Program-made: the position numbers and the translations under genes
Assembly (NCBI GenBank): GCA_965243215.1
Contig: CBDEUJ010000004.1
Coordinates: 930,001-994,000, forward strand
DNA length: 64,000 nucleotides
From: JAJEFO01 sp009843725
GTDB lineage: Bacteria > Pseudomonadota > Alphaproteobacteria > Rhodobacterales > Rhodobacteraceae
Direction of reading: 5' to 3'
The notes under the pieces: generated by a model
Told to the model about the DNA's origin: nothing
Database searches by the model: none
The model's input: only the letters and a program-made list of their open reading frames with translations
Part shown: positions 17,393-26,592 of the stretch, one piece after another
How the letters are laid out: each line of letters starts with the position of its first letter
Numbering within the stretch: the stretch's first letter is position 1

Positions 17393-17683
17393 ATGATCGT
17401 CCGATCCATTCGCGATCGGGGACTGCGTCTGCTGTACGAGGACGATTCGCCCCGACTGCTGAAGCAGGACCTGGCGGAGCGGGTGCGCGGCATCCTGGCG
17501 GCCTTGGCCATGGCGGAGACCATGGACGGCTTCATCCGCGAGGCGCCGCCCGGATGGCGGGTGCACCGGCTTTCGGGCGATCGCAGCAGCGAATGGAGCG
17601 TGTCCGTGTCGGACAACTGGCGGATCACGTTCAAGGAGCGCGACGGCGCGATCGAGCGCCTGAACCTGGAGGACTATCACTGA
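17393..17683 (+). CDS. higB: HigB/RelE-superfamily type II toxin
   Basis: A 96-residue toxin of the HigB branch of the RelE superfamily: MIVRSIRDRGLRLLYEDD at the start, PGWRVHRLSGDRSSEWSVSV in the middle and NWRITFKERDGA before the C-terminal strand. Family members are ribosome-dependent or ribosome-associated mRNA endonucleases; conserved basic residues in HRLSGDR and NWRITF are present. ATG at 17393 is the family-like start; there is no clear Shine-Dalgarno, consistent with the leaderless promoter suggested upstream. Its TGA overlaps the higA ATG (TGATG), the usual toxin-first arrangement. It appears intact. A gene-poor neighbourhood on both sides fits a mobile module. Confidence 0.9.
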   Translation: MIVRSIRDRGLRLLYEDDSPRLLKQDLAERVRGILAALAMAETMDGFIREAPPGWRVHRLSGDRSSEWSVSVSDNWRITFKERDGAIERLNLEDYH

Positions 17684-17988
17684 TGACCGGCGCCGGCATC
17701 AAGATGGGGATGGCTCCCCCTCATCCCGGAACGTTCATCCGGATCGAGGCCCTTGAGGAGTCGGGATTGAGCGTTGCTGCGGCCGCACGGATTCTCGGCG
17801 TGCGCCGCGCGACGCTTTCGGACCTCGTGAACGGCAATGCCTCGCTGTCGCCTGAAATGGCGCTGCGGGTGGAGAAGGCTTTCGGCCTTAGCATGGACCT
17901 GCTGCTCAGGATGCAGGCGTGGCACGACGCGACGCGAATGCGGGCGCGCGCTGACGAGATTGACGTCCGACGGTATCAGCCTGCTTGA
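17683..17988 (+). CDS. higA: HigA antitoxin, XRE-type
   Basis: A 101-residue HTH protein. After a short N-terminus the sequence HPGTFIRIEALEESGLSV, then AAARILGVRRATLSDLVNG, is the HigA/VapI helix-turn-helix, followed by LSPEMALRVEKAFGLSMD. HigA neutralises HigB and represses the operon through a palindrome; a candidate lies at 17368-17380. The ATG overlaps the toxin stop by one base. The C-terminus (RMRARADEIDVRRYQPA) is typical in length. No other gene follows closely, so this is a two-gene unit. Confidence 0.92.
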   Translation: MTGAGIKMGMAPPHPGTFIRIEALEESGLSVAAAARILGVRRATLSDLVNGNASLSPEMALRVEKAFGLSMDLLLRMQAWHDATRMRARADEIDVRRYQPA

Positions 17989-18377
17989 TTGATCAAGATC
18001 TCCCTTGGGGCTTGCCGGCCGGAAGCGAACCATGACCGAGTCCCCTCCTGTCGGTGCATGCGCGGACAGGGATGTGAATCCAGGCCTCATGCGGACTTAG
18101 TGTTGATTCGGATTTTTTTGGGAAAACGGTATGGTGCCGAAAACGACTAATAAGGCCCTTTGTTTGGATCTGACGCAAATCGCAATTGAGTCTGGAAGTT
18201 TCGTGACCCAGGCATCTCGAGTGCACCGCCCGAACCTGCACGGTTCCACGCGTCCAGTGCAAAAGGTCCATTTGCCATTGTGTCCAGCGGGCGCCACGGA
18301 CGAAATCGAAAGCAATGCAAACTGACACCGTGCGGCCCGGCATTCCCGATCCGCACGGAATCTGACGGACCGACATC
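17989..18377. other. Gap between higA and the DUF2332 gene
   Basis: About 390 bases. The stretch around 18095-18200 is AT-richer than its surroundings (a run of seven T at 18112-18118, then GGGAAAACGG). It could hold the promoter of the DUF2332 gene. No protein-like frame on either strand. Confidence 0.45.
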
Positions 18378-19415
18378 TTGGACCAGGGAATCAGCAGCGA
18401 AGCCAGGAAACAGGCAAGGGAGCGCTTTCTCTTCTTCTCAAGGAAGGAGACTCGCGGCCGGTGCCCGGTCTACGAAGATCTCGGTCTGAGAATCGCCGAA
18501 GATCCGGACCTCATTGACGTGATTTCCTCTTTCCCCGGCAACAAGCGCCAGCCCAATCTGCTCCTGGCATCCTTGCGCAGGCTCCTGGGACACGTGCCGT
18601 CGTTCGAGGAGGCGCGCGCGATCATGCCGGGGCAGCCAGACGACCTGCTGCGAATCGTCCTTTCGCGTAGCACGCAAACCAACGAGCCGGGCCGCTGTGC
18701 CACCCTCCTGCCCTTGCTTTGCCGCTTTCCGCAGCCGCTGGCGCTTCTCGAAATCGGCGCTTCGGCCGGGCTGTGCCTTGTTCCGGACCGGTACAGCCAT
18801 GCCTTCAATGGCACGGTTCTGCGAGGCAGTTCCTCACGACAGGAGGTAGTCATGCATTGCAAGACGTACGGACATGTGCCGGTGCCTGATGCCCTTCCCG
18901 CCGTGGCATGGCGCGCAGGGTTGGACACGAATCCGCTTGATGTCGCCGACCCGGAACAGCGCGCGTGGCTCGAGTTGCTTGTCTGGCCCTCGGAACACGC
19001 CAGGCTGGCGCGATTGCGGGCGGCGACGGACATTGCCTCGGAGGAGGAGATTCATCTGGAAGAGGGAAATCTCCATGCAGACGACCTGGACCGTCTGTGC
19101 GCACGGGCACCCAAGGATGCGACACTCGTCGTGTTTCACTCGGCGGTCCTGTCCTGCACACATGACCAGGCGCAGCGTGACGCCTTTGCCCGACGGGTCG
19201 GCGACCTGACCGATCATTGGGTTTCGAACGAATCTCCGATGCTGTTCAGCGACTTTGGCAGCGAAATGGCCGACGAGCGACCTGGAAGCGACTTCCTGAT
19301 GGCCCTGAACGGCAGCCCGATTGCGTGGGCCGACCCGCATGGCGCCCATGTCACCTGGGTTGACGGTGACGATGGGCCTTCCCTGACTGGCAGACATCGT
19401 GAGAGGCCTGCATGA
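18378..19415 (+). CDS. DUF2332 family protein
   Basis: A 345-residue cytoplasmic protein of the DUF2332 family. Seen features: ETRGRCPVYEDLGLRIAED near the N-terminus, NKRQPNLLLASLRRLLG, ALLEIGASAGLCLVPDRY (a glycine-rich motif resembling a methyltransferase SAM loop), then LVVFHSAVLSC in the second half. The family is often described as methyltransferase-like but has no settled function; I do not assign one. The only start in the right place is TTG at 18378, with no good ribosome binding site, so the exact start is uncertain. It is alone on its transcript, downstream of higBA. Confidence 0.8.
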   Translation: MDQGISSEARKQARERFLFFSRKETRGRCPVYEDLGLRIAEDPDLIDVISSFPGNKRQPNLLLASLRRLLGHVPSFEEARAIMPGQPDDLLRIVLSRSTQTNEPGRCATLLPLLCRFPQPLALLEIGASAGLCLVPDRYSHAFNGTVLRGSSSRQEVVMHCKTYGHVPVPDALPAVAWRAGLDTNPLDVADPEQRAWLELLVWPSEHARLARLRAATDIASEEEIHLEEGNLHADDLDRLCARAPKDATLVVFHSAVLSCTHDQAQRDAFARRVGDLTDHWVSNESPMLFSDFGSEMADERPGSDFLMALNGSPIAWADPHGAHVTWVDGDDGPSLTGRHRERPA

Positions 19416-20376
19416 GCGTTCACCTCGATCCCGGTCTTCGATCCTTCACTTCGTTGACGGCATTCTGCACTTGAATGCCCGTCGGGCGGAAAAATGCGAA
19501 CCGCGCTCGCACAACGTCAATGAAGTGACGGGCGACCATGACCGCGTTGCCGCCAAGGCCGGCACGCAATGTCGGCCTCAACATCATGCTTCGGCATTGA
19601 CATCGGCAGTGGCTGCGGAAGGAACGCGGGGAAGCTCCCAAAGCCCGCGCCGGCCAAGGCAGCATCGTCCGAACGGCCCCGATGCACCGTGACCCTGCCC
19701 GCCGCTCAACGTCGGCCCGACCCGGAGACGTACGCTGCGCCGTGATCGACGTGCTGACGGACGGAAAGGAGTGCCGCCCAAGGGCTCACGGTTCCGGAAA
19801 CGCAATGCCAAGCCGGTCGAATCTGATGAATGCGGTCGACCTGCCCGAACCGGTTCGGAACCCGGGCAAGCTCGGCGCAAGCATCAGCTCTCGATCCGTG
19901 CCTCCCGACATCTCATGGCGGCCGGCGACAGGCCTCAAACAGTTTGCGTTGCTTTGACCGGATACCCGTCAAGAGTCCGAATGGCGCCCGCGGTGCGGAC
20001 GACGAAATCTCGCAATCCGAGGCGGCATCGAAACCAAACGCCCCTGAAACTGGAAGTTTCACTGTCTTGACAATTCCTGGGTTCGATGAGGCCCCATGAG
20101 GCCGTGCCTTTCCGTTGCTGGCAACGCCTCTTCCAGCTCGTCCATACGAGCCGCTTGAAATGATGGTCAGAAGTGCCCGTGCGGGGCGCATCCTTCGAAT
20201 GCGCCGTGTTGACAAACGGCCTTGATCGGAGGCGCGCCTGTCCGGCGATCAGCGCCGGCCTCGGCTCACGCCCTTGCCGCCTTCTGCCTAGGGTGCGAGG
20301 TTCCTTGTCCCGCAAGTCTCGGCACCGAATCCGCGATCTGTACGTGATCCGGTCACGACGCAAGCCTGAATTGATG
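19416..20376. other. Gap of nearly 1 kb, no intact gene
   Basis: No frame reads as an intact protein. One scrap around 19587-19680 on the + strand reads CFGIDIGSGCGRN then KLPKPAPAKAA, reminiscent of the first strand (FGIDIGGT) of ROK-type sugar kinases, and stops within 60 codons. It may be the remains of a kinase that once accompanied the sugar transporter next door; the similarity is too short to be sure. Confidence 0.4.
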
Positions 20377-21375
20377 CTAAGGCGGAGCATTCGGTCTCGA
20401 ACGAAACTGCGACTGCAGCAGGATGACGAGGAACAGGAAGGCGCCGCGTATGACCAGTTGCCAATATGCACTAAGGCTGATCGTGCCCTTGCCGTTCTCG
20501 AAGTTCAGGATGTTGAATACCAGACCGAGCAGGAGAGCGCCGGCGACCGTTGCAGGGATCGAACCCAGCCCGCCGGTCAGCAAGGTTCCGCCGACCACCA
20601 CTGACGCGATTGCCGACAGTTCCCAGCCCAGTCCCTCCAATGGCTGGCCAGCTCCATAGCCGGACGCGAGGATCACGCCGGCAAGACCGGCGCATGCACC
20701 GCTGAAAAGGTACACGAACGTCTTGGCCCGAGTCACGCCGAGTCCCATCAGCGCCGAGGCTTCTTCACCTCCGCCGATTGCCAGAATGGTCCTTCCGAGC
20801 AACGTGTGCTCAAGAATGGCCCATGCAACGAGTGCGACCAGGAGCGTCACCAGAATTGTCCAGGGCACGAGATCGAACGCCTTTCCCATGCCGAACACGG
20901 TAAAGTTGCTTGACCAGTCGACCGAGACCGTTTGGGCACCGCTGATCACCAGAGCGCCGCCCTTGGCTCCGAGCATGGTCGCAAGCGTGGCGATGAACGG
21001 CGGTATGCGCATCGCGATGATGCAAAACGCGTTCAGCCCGCCAATCGCGGCACCGGCGGCCATGCCGCCCGGCAACGCGATTTCGATGCCATACGGGCTG
21101 AGATAGGCGGCGCAGACCGACGTGAACGCAGCCACGGACCCGACCGACAGATCGATCCCGCCCGTCATGATCACCAACGCCATGCCGATCGAAATGACAA
21201 TGAACATCGAATTGTAGTTGAGGAAGGAGAAGATGTTGTAGCTGCTTCCAAAGTTGTCGTAGCGGAGCAGGCCGAAGACGATCAGCGCAAGCAAGGCGAC
21301 CCAGACGCCGATCATCTGGGTGTCTCCACGCACCATGTGGCGAAGATCAAGGTCGAAAGGGCCCTGCGTGGTCAT
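20377..21375 (-). CDS. Sugar ABC transporter permease (RbsC family, YjfF-like)
   Basis: A 332-residue membrane permease of the ribose/galactofuranose class with eight to ten hydrophobic segments. The family block GMALVIMTGGIDLSVGSVAA is present, as are IPPFIATLATM, GRTILAIGGGEEAS and VVVGGTLLTGGLGSIPAT. It is the last of four transport genes and its start overlaps the preceding permease by 4 bases. The pairing of two different RbsC-type permeases with one fused ATPase and a YtfQ-like binding protein is the E. coli ytfQ-ytfR-ytfT-yjfF design. Substrate is inferred as a sugar, possibly a furanose. Confidence 0.92.
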   Translation of the reverse strand: MTTQGPFDLDLRHMVRGDTQMIGVWVALLALIVFGLLRYDNFGSSYNIFSFLNYNSMFIVISIGMALVIMTGGIDLSVGSVAAFTSVCAAYLSPYGIEIALPGGMAAGAAIGGLNAFCIIAMRIPPFIATLATMLGAKGGALVISGAQTVSVDWSSNFTVFGMGKAFDLVPWTILVTLLVALVAWAILEHTLLGRTILAIGGGEEASALMGLGVTRAKTFVYLFSGACAGLAGVILASGYGAGQPLEGLGWELSAIASVVVGGTLLTGGLGSIPATVAGALLLGLVFNILNFENGKGTISLSAYWQLVIRGAFLFLVILLQSQFRSRPNAPP

Positions 21376-22373
21376 TCCTTCCGTGCCTGCTGAACATAGA
21401 CTGCAAGAACGATGATCAACGCCTTCGCGATGAGCGCGACCTCGTCCTCCACGCCGTTTGCCAGCAGCGTGTATCGCACCAGTTGAATGATGACTGCACC
21501 CACGAGCGCACCGAAGACCGGTGCCCGCCCGCCTTGCAGCAACGCGCCGCCGACGACCGCTGCCGCGATGGCGTCAAGCTCCATGAGATTTCCGTTCCGG
21601 GCTGCATCGGAGGCGGAGTTGATGGCGACGACGATCAGGCCGGCAATGCCGGACAGCACCGCACAGATCATGTACACGCCGATCTTGACGGAGCGTATCG
21701 GCATGCCTGCCAGCATTGCCGCCCGTTCATTGCCGCCGATCGCCAGGATGCAGCGACCAAAGGCGGTCCGGTTCACGAGCCAGAATATCGAACCTGCGAG
21801 GGCAAGCGCCAGCCAACCCTGAAACGGCAAGCCCAGAATCTTTCCGGCGCCGAGATAGCTGAACGCAGGATTGGAAAACGTCTGCAGGTTCCCGTTGGTC
21901 AGCAGCTGCGCCAGGCCGCGCCCGGAAATGAAGAGGATGAGTGTCGCAACTATGGGCTGCACTCCGAGGACGCTGACGATCAGCCCGTTGAACAGGCCGC
22001 AGGCGGCCGCGACAATCAACGGCACGACGAATGCCAGGACAAGGCCCGTGACGGGATAGGCCTGCCCGAAGGCCGACATGAAGATCAATGGCGCAGTCGC
22101 GCCCGCAAGAGCCATCACAGCTCCGACCGAAAGATCGATCCCCGCCGTCGCGATGACGAGCGTCATGCCCAACGCGACGATCGCGATGGTCGCGACCTGG
22201 CTGACGTTCACGAACAGCGTTTGCAGCTGCAGGAAGTTCGGGGTGACCAGCGCGTTGAAGGCAAGCAGGATCACGAGCGCGACCAGGCCTCCGTGACGGA
22301 ACGGACCGCGGCCCTTCGCCCGCCGGAGCAGCGGGCCGACCATGTCCCGAATCGCCTCGCCTTGCGCTCTCAT
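21372..22373 (-). CDS. Sugar ABC transporter permease (RbsC family, YtfT-like)
   Basis: A 333-residue permease with the same fold as its downstream partner: GMTLVIATAGIDLSVGAVMA, VQPIVATLILFISGRGLAQ, GRCILAIGGNERAAMLAG and AAVVGGALLQGGRAPVFG. It overlaps the ATPase gene by 4 bases at its start and the second permease by 4 bases at its end, so the genes are translationally coupled. It forms the heterodimeric channel with the YjfF-like protein. The N-terminal 30 residues are basic and cytoplasmic, as in the family. Confidence 0.92.
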   Translation of the reverse strand: MRAQGEAIRDMVGPLLRRAKGRGPFRHGGLVALVILLAFNALVTPNFLQLQTLFVNVSQVATIAIVALGMTLVIATAGIDLSVGAVMALAGATAPLIFMSAFGQAYPVTGLVLAFVVPLIVAAACGLFNGLIVSVLGVQPIVATLILFISGRGLAQLLTNGNLQTFSNPAFSYLGAGKILGLPFQGWLALALAGSIFWLVNRTAFGRCILAIGGNERAAMLAGMPIRSVKIGVYMICAVLSGIAGLIVVAINSASDAARNGNLMELDAIAAAVVGGALLQGGRAPVFGALVGAVIIQLVRYTLLANGVEDEVALIAKALIIVLAVYVQQARKE

Positions 22374-23905
22374 TGCCCGTCCTGAACGCTCGCTTCATTC
22401 GCGTTGTGCGCGACAGCGCCGATCAGCATGTCCTCGGTGACTCCCGGGTTCCTCAGCGTTGACGTCGTGCGCCCGTCGTGGAGCAGGAATATGCGGTCGG
22501 CGCCCTCCACAAGCTCCTCGAATTCCGAAGAGATCAGCAGGACGCTGATGTCCTGTTCGACATGATCACGGATTATTCGCTGGATCTCCGCCTTTGCGCC
22601 GACGTCCACGCCCCGGGTCGGCTCGTCAAGAATCAGCAGTTCAGGCTCGAGCGCCAGCCAGCGGGCGAGCAGCACCTTTTGCTGGTTTCCCCCTGAAAGT
22701 TCCCGAACCGGCTGGTCCATGTGAGCGGCCTTGATGTCCAGTTCTCTGATGAAGCGTTCGACCAACCTGCGCTCTTCGTCATGGCGAATTCGCCCGCGGC
22801 GCGAGATTTTTGGCAACATGGCCAGCGTCAGGTTCTCGCGAAGCGACAGATCCGGAATGATCCCTTCGGACTTGCGGTCCTCCGTGAGGAAGCCCAGGCC
22901 TGCGGAAATTGCTTGGCGGGGCGACGTCCATGAGACCCGCGCTCCCTTGAGAGTGATGCTTCCCGCAGTCAACCGATCAACGCCGAAAAGCGCCTTGGCC
23001 GCCTCGGTCCTTCCCGACCCCAGCAGGCCGCCGAGACCGACGATTTCGCCGCGACGCAGGTCCATGCTGAAGTCCTTGAGCCGATTGAGCGTCGCCGCGC
23101 CTTCGACGGCGAGCAGACGCTCCCCGGACGCGGCGTGGACACCGCCAAATCCCGTCATTCCGGCGGACCGGATTTCCTCTGCATCGCGTCCCAGCATGTC
23201 GGCGATCAGCTCGAGCTTCGATGTTTCGGCGATCGGACGGCAGCCGACGGTCCGGCCATCGCGCATGATCGTGACGCGGTCGGAGATCCGAAACAGCTCA
23301 TCCAGGAAATGCGACACGTAAAGCACGGAAACGCCGTTCCGGCGCAGCCTGTCGATCACCCCGAACAGAACGTCGACCTCGCGGTCGTCAAGCGACGAGG
23401 TGGGTTCGTCCATTATGACGAGCCTGGCATTGATCGAAACCGCCCGGGCAATCGCCACAAGCTGCTGGATGGCCGTGGAACAGCGCTCAAGCGGAGCCCT
23501 GACGTCAACGTTCACTCCAAAGCCGTCGAGAATCTCACGGGTTCGCTGGTGCGCCCGTCTCCAGTCTATGAACCCGCCCCATCTTCGCGGTTCGTAGCCG
23601 AGCGTCACGTTCTCGGTCACCGTGCGAAGCGGAACGAGATTGAGCTCCTGGTATATCGTGGCGATTCCGGCGTCCTGGGATTGCCGCGGTGACGAGAAAT
23701 TCACCGGCGCGCCGTCAAAGATCACACTGCCGCCGTCCCGGCGATAGGCGCCGGTCAGAATCTTGATGAGCGTCGACTTGCCGGCACCGTTCTGCCCGAT
23801 CAGCGCGTGGACTTCGCCGGGCCGGACTTCGAGACGTGACTGAACGAGCGCGCTGACGCCGGAGAACGCCTTGTCGATCGCCGTCATTTCGAGCAGTGGT
23901 GTCAT
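22370..23905 (-). CDS. Sugar ABC transporter ATP-binding protein, two-domain (RbsA/YtfR-like)
   Basis: A 511-residue protein with two ABC domains. The first has Walker A GQNGAGKST, then IYQELNLVP and LVIMDEPTSSLDDREV; its signature loop is altered (RCSTAIQQLVAIARA), as usual for this class. The second has a degenerate Walker A (GLLGSGRTEAAKA), LSGGNQQKVLLARWL and LLILDEPTRGVDVGAK. I chose ATG 23905 (MTPLLEMTAIDKAF) because AGGA lies about ten bases upstream; ATG 23914 is too close to it. It powers the two permeases downstream and lies 172 bases after the binding-protein gene. Confidence 0.93.
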   Translation of the reverse strand: MTPLLEMTAIDKAFSGVSALVQSRLEVRPGEVHALIGQNGAGKSTLIKILTGAYRRDGGSVIFDGAPVNFSSPRQSQDAGIATIYQELNLVPLRTVTENVTLGYEPRRWGGFIDWRRAHQRTREILDGFGVNVDVRAPLERCSTAIQQLVAIARAVSINARLVIMDEPTSSLDDREVDVLFGVIDRLRRNGVSVLYVSHFLDELFRISDRVTIMRDGRTVGCRPIAETSKLELIADMLGRDAEEIRSAGMTGFGGVHAASGERLLAVEGAATLNRLKDFSMDLRRGEIVGLGGLLGSGRTEAAKALFGVDRLTAGSITLKGARVSWTSPRQAISAGLGFLTEDRKSEGIIPDLSLRENLTLAMLPKISRRGRIRHDEERRLVERFIRELDIKAAHMDQPVRELSGGNQQKVLLARWLALEPELLILDEPTRGVDVGAKAEIQRIIRDHVEQDISVLLISSEFEELVEGADRIFLLHDGRTTSTLRNPGVTEDMLIGAVAHNANEASVQDGQ

Positions 23906-24077
23906 CCGGTGCATTTCCTGTGGCGGTTCATACACCGGAATCGCCCGTGAACTCCAGCTACGGATCCGGTGCCGGGCGGCGCGGCTTCGCACGGGCGCTG
24001 CACGATGCGGTTCCACATCGGCGTTCCTGCGGTCGCCTGCGGCGGGGTCTGGGAGAGGTCCCCGCCGCAGGCGCGCT

Positions 24078-25052
24078 TCAGTAGGCTTCGTCGATATGGT
24101 CAGCCGCATTCTCGATGGTGAATATCCGGTCCTCCACCTTGACCCACGGCTCGATTTCTTCCCCGTTTGCGTAGCGCTTCATGGTTTCGCACGCGAGCGG
24201 CCCGAAGAAGGGCGACGATTCCACCGTCACTCCCATCTTGCCGTCGATGATGGCCTGCAGGGCGTCGCGGGTTCCGTCGATGGACACGACAAGCACGTCT
24301 TCGCCGGGCTTTCGTCCTGCAAGCTCGAGGGCCTGGATTGCGCCAATGGCCATCTCGTCATTGTGGGCATAGACGATGTTGACGTCCGGATGCGCCTGCA
24401 GCAGCGTTTCCATCACCTGCCGGCCCAGGTCGCGTGAAAAGTCCCCGGTCTGCGACGCGACGATGGTCATGTTGTCGTGCATCGCCATGACATCGTCAAA
24501 GCCCTTGCGCCGGTCGTTTGCCGGCGAAGACCCGGTGGTTCCCTCAAGTTCGATGATGATTCCCTCTTCACCCTCGAAATTCGCCAGCGTCCACTCGGCC
24601 ACGCGTCGCCCCTGATCGACAAAGTCCGATCCCAGGAACGCGACGTAGTGCTCCCCGGCACGGGCGACATTCGGGTCGACGGACCGGTCCACCAGGAAAG
24701 TGGGTATGCCGGCTGCCCGTGCCCGCATGACGGCGGGAATGAGCGGCTTTTCCTCCCGTGGCGGGAGAAACAGCACGTCGATTCCTTGGGCAATCATGCT
24801 GTCGACGTCGGCGACCTGCTTTGCCGCGGAACCTGCCGCATCGGTCGTGACAAGGTCCCAGCCGCAGCCTTCGGCCGTGTCCTCGAACGACTTGGTCTCC
24901 GCGATCCGCCAAGGATTGTTGCTCTCCATCTGCGGGAAGCCGACCTTGTAGCGTTCCTTCATTTCCAGTGGCGGCAAGTCTGCGGCGGCAGGCCCAGCGA
25001 CTGCCAGGGCACCGACCGCCAGCGCCGCGAATCGAATTGCAGATTTCTTCAT
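24078..25052 (-). CDS. Sugar-binding periplasmic protein (YtfQ-like)
   Basis: A 324-residue protein with signal peptide MKKSAIRFAALAVGALA and likely cleavage at PAAA-DLPP. The mature domain follows the ribose/galactose-binding fold: YKVGFPQMESNNPWRIAET, GIDVLFLPPREEKPLIPA, FLVDRSVDP, ELEGTTGSSPANDRRKGF, VYAHNDEMAIGA and VVSIDGTRDAL. The GTTGSSPANDRRKGF and SQTGDFSRD segments match E. coli YtfQ, a galactofuranose-binding protein, better than RbsB. It has an excellent ribosome binding site, AAGGAGGAGAT, before ATG 25052. It heads the operon; LacI is divergent and an operator-like palindrome lies between them. Confidence 0.93.
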   Translation of the reverse strand: MKKSAIRFAALAVGALAVAGPAAADLPPLEMKERYKVGFPQMESNNPWRIAETKSFEDTAEGCGWDLVTTDAAGSAAKQVADVDSMIAQGIDVLFLPPREEKPLIPAVMRARAAGIPTFLVDRSVDPNVARAGEHYVAFLGSDFVDQGRRVAEWTLANFEGEEGIIIELEGTTGSSPANDRRKGFDDVMAMHDNMTIVASQTGDFSRDLGRQVMETLLQAHPDVNIVYAHNDEMAIGAIQALELAGRKPGEDVLVVSIDGTRDALQAIIDGKMGVTVESSPFFGPLACETMKRYANGEEIEPWVKVEDRIFTIENAADHIDEAY

Positions 25053-25108
25053 GATCTCCTCCTTCTTGCATACGTCCGGGTGGGGGCTTGCGCCGCGCCT
25101 ACTAAACA

Positions 25109-25146
25109 TTATTAGCATTTACTGATAGTCTTTAGTTGTCAACCAA
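25109..25146 (-). promoter_or_regulatory. Promoter and operator-like palindrome of the sugar operon
   Basis: On the reverse strand a consensus TTGACA (25142-25137) lies inside the 15-base imperfect palindrome TTGGTTGACAACTAA (25146-25132; one mismatched pair). TAATAA (25114-25109), with TGC before it, could be an extended -10, although the spacing of 22 bases is long. An AT-rich stretch here contrasts with flanking genes. A LacI-family repressor on the palindrome would block the -35 box. The repressor-operator link is inference from position. Confidence 0.5.
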
Positions 25147-25210
25147 AATGTGTTGGCCTATGGTCGGAATCGACTCGAATGTGCATGCAAGGACCTGAAG
25201 TGAACAGCTC

Positions 25211-26299
25211 TTGACGGATCCGCCCAGACAGAAAACGGAATCAGCCGCCCAAGATGCCGTCAAGGGGTCAAGGCGGGTCACCATGAGCGACATCGCGCGC
25301 GAAGCGGGTTGTTCCCAGTCCACGGTGTCCGTGGTCCTGAACGCCAACCGGTCGGTCGAGATTTCCGAGGAAACACGCGCGCGCGTGCTTCGCATAGCCA
25401 GAAGACTCGGTTACGAGAGGCCGCCCCTGAGGGGCCTGAACGCAAGACGACCGGTCTCCCTAGGCGGGCACATCGCCTTCGTGATCGACTACATGTCGAC
25501 GAGTCCCGAGGCGGTCGTCGCGCTCAGCGGAGTTCGGCAGGCGACCGAGCAAACAGGCAACGTGGTCCTGGTCGCGGAAACAGGGAACGATCCCGTTCTT
25601 GAACCCAGGACGCTGGAGATCTTGATCGAGCACGGTGTGGCCGCAATCATCTTCGCCTGCGTCTTCACGCGGGAGATCAGCCTTCCGGAAATCCTGAAGA
25701 CGACGCGCGTTCCGGTATTCCTGCTGAACTGCTACTCCAGGGACCTCAGGCACCCGGCCGTCGTTCCGGGCGAAATTGCAGGTGGCCAGCGTGCGACGCA
25801 TGCCCTGGTCAAGGCCGGGCACAGGCGCATCGGAACCATCACGGGCGAGCCTTTCATGGAGGCGACGAAAGATCGCCTCGAAGGCTACAGGATGGTGCTC
25901 GCGACCGCCGACATCCCGTTCGACCCGGAACTTGTCATCGAGGGCGACTGGTCGGCCAGCGCAGGATTCCGCGGCACCGAAGAACTGCTCGACCTTGCCG
26001 ACCCTCCGACCGCGATCTTCTGCCAGAACGACAGGATGGCCATCGGCTGCTACGAAGCCTTGAAAGGGCGCGGACTGTCGATCCCGGATGACGTCTCCGT
26101 CATCGGCTTCGACGATGAGGAAATTGCACGGCACCTCTTTCCGCCCCTGACTTCACTCGTCCTGCCACATCGTGCCATGGGCCGCTGGACAATCGAACAG
26201 TTCTTCCATGGCGTGCAGCAGCTCGATGGCAAGTACCCGGTCACCAAGCTCGAATGCCCTCTGGTCGAACGTGATTCGATTGCACCGCCGAATGGGTGA
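25211..26299 (+). CDS. LacI family transcriptional regulator
   Basis: A 362-residue LacI/GalR repressor. The DNA-binding domain is VTMSDIAREAGCSQSTVSV followed by VVLNANRSVEISEETR; the effector domain has HIAFVIDYMSTSPEAV, NCYSRDLRHPAV, GHRRIGTITGEPFMEA and a final PDDVSVIGFDDEEIARHL. It is divergent from the YtfQ-like operon, with about 158 bases between starts, and is the obvious candidate regulator. The start is uncertain: TTG at 25211 gives a 24-residue lead before the HTH, and the ATG at 25283 would cut into the HTH, so TTG is more likely. Effector presumably the imported sugar or a derivative. Confidence 0.92.
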   Translation: MTDPPRQKTESAAQDAVKGSRRVTMSDIAREAGCSQSTVSVVLNANRSVEISEETRARVLRIARRLGYERPPLRGLNARRPVSLGGHIAFVIDYMSTSPEAVVALSGVRQATEQTGNVVLVAETGNDPVLEPRTLEILIEHGVAAIIFACVFTREISLPEILKTTRVPVFLLNCYSRDLRHPAVVPGEIAGGQRATHALVKAGHRRIGTITGEPFMEATKDRLEGYRMVLATADIPFDPELVIEGDWSASAGFRGTEELLDLADPPTAIFCQNDRMAIGCYEALKGRGLSIPDDVSVIGFDDEEIARHLFPPLTSLVLPHRAMGRWTIEQFFHGVQQLDGKYPVTKLECPLVERDSIAPPNG

Positions 26300-26592
26300 T
26301 CGGCGTGCGGGCAATGTGGATTTCACGTGCACCTGGTACCAATGAAGCGTCGGCGATGAACACGTCGTCGCGGATGCTTGAACAGCGCCGGCCGTTGTCC
26401 TGGCGCACCCTGCCGGTCAAGCTCGCCTGGCCTGGAGTGTCCTGCGAAGCGCCTCGACGACGATTCGGTCGACTGCACAGCCAGTGTCGCGAGACACTTC
26501 ATGAGTGAATCGGCCGCTACAGCAACTCCGCTTCGTCCCCTATTCGACCTGTCACGCGGGTGGTTCGCGCCAGTGGCTGATGGCAGCGCCTG
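26300..26592. other. Short gap before the GMC gene
   Basis: Just under 300 bases between the LacI stop and the GMC oxidoreductase start. No protein-like frame that I recognise and no clear terminator or promoter. Confidence 0.4.
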
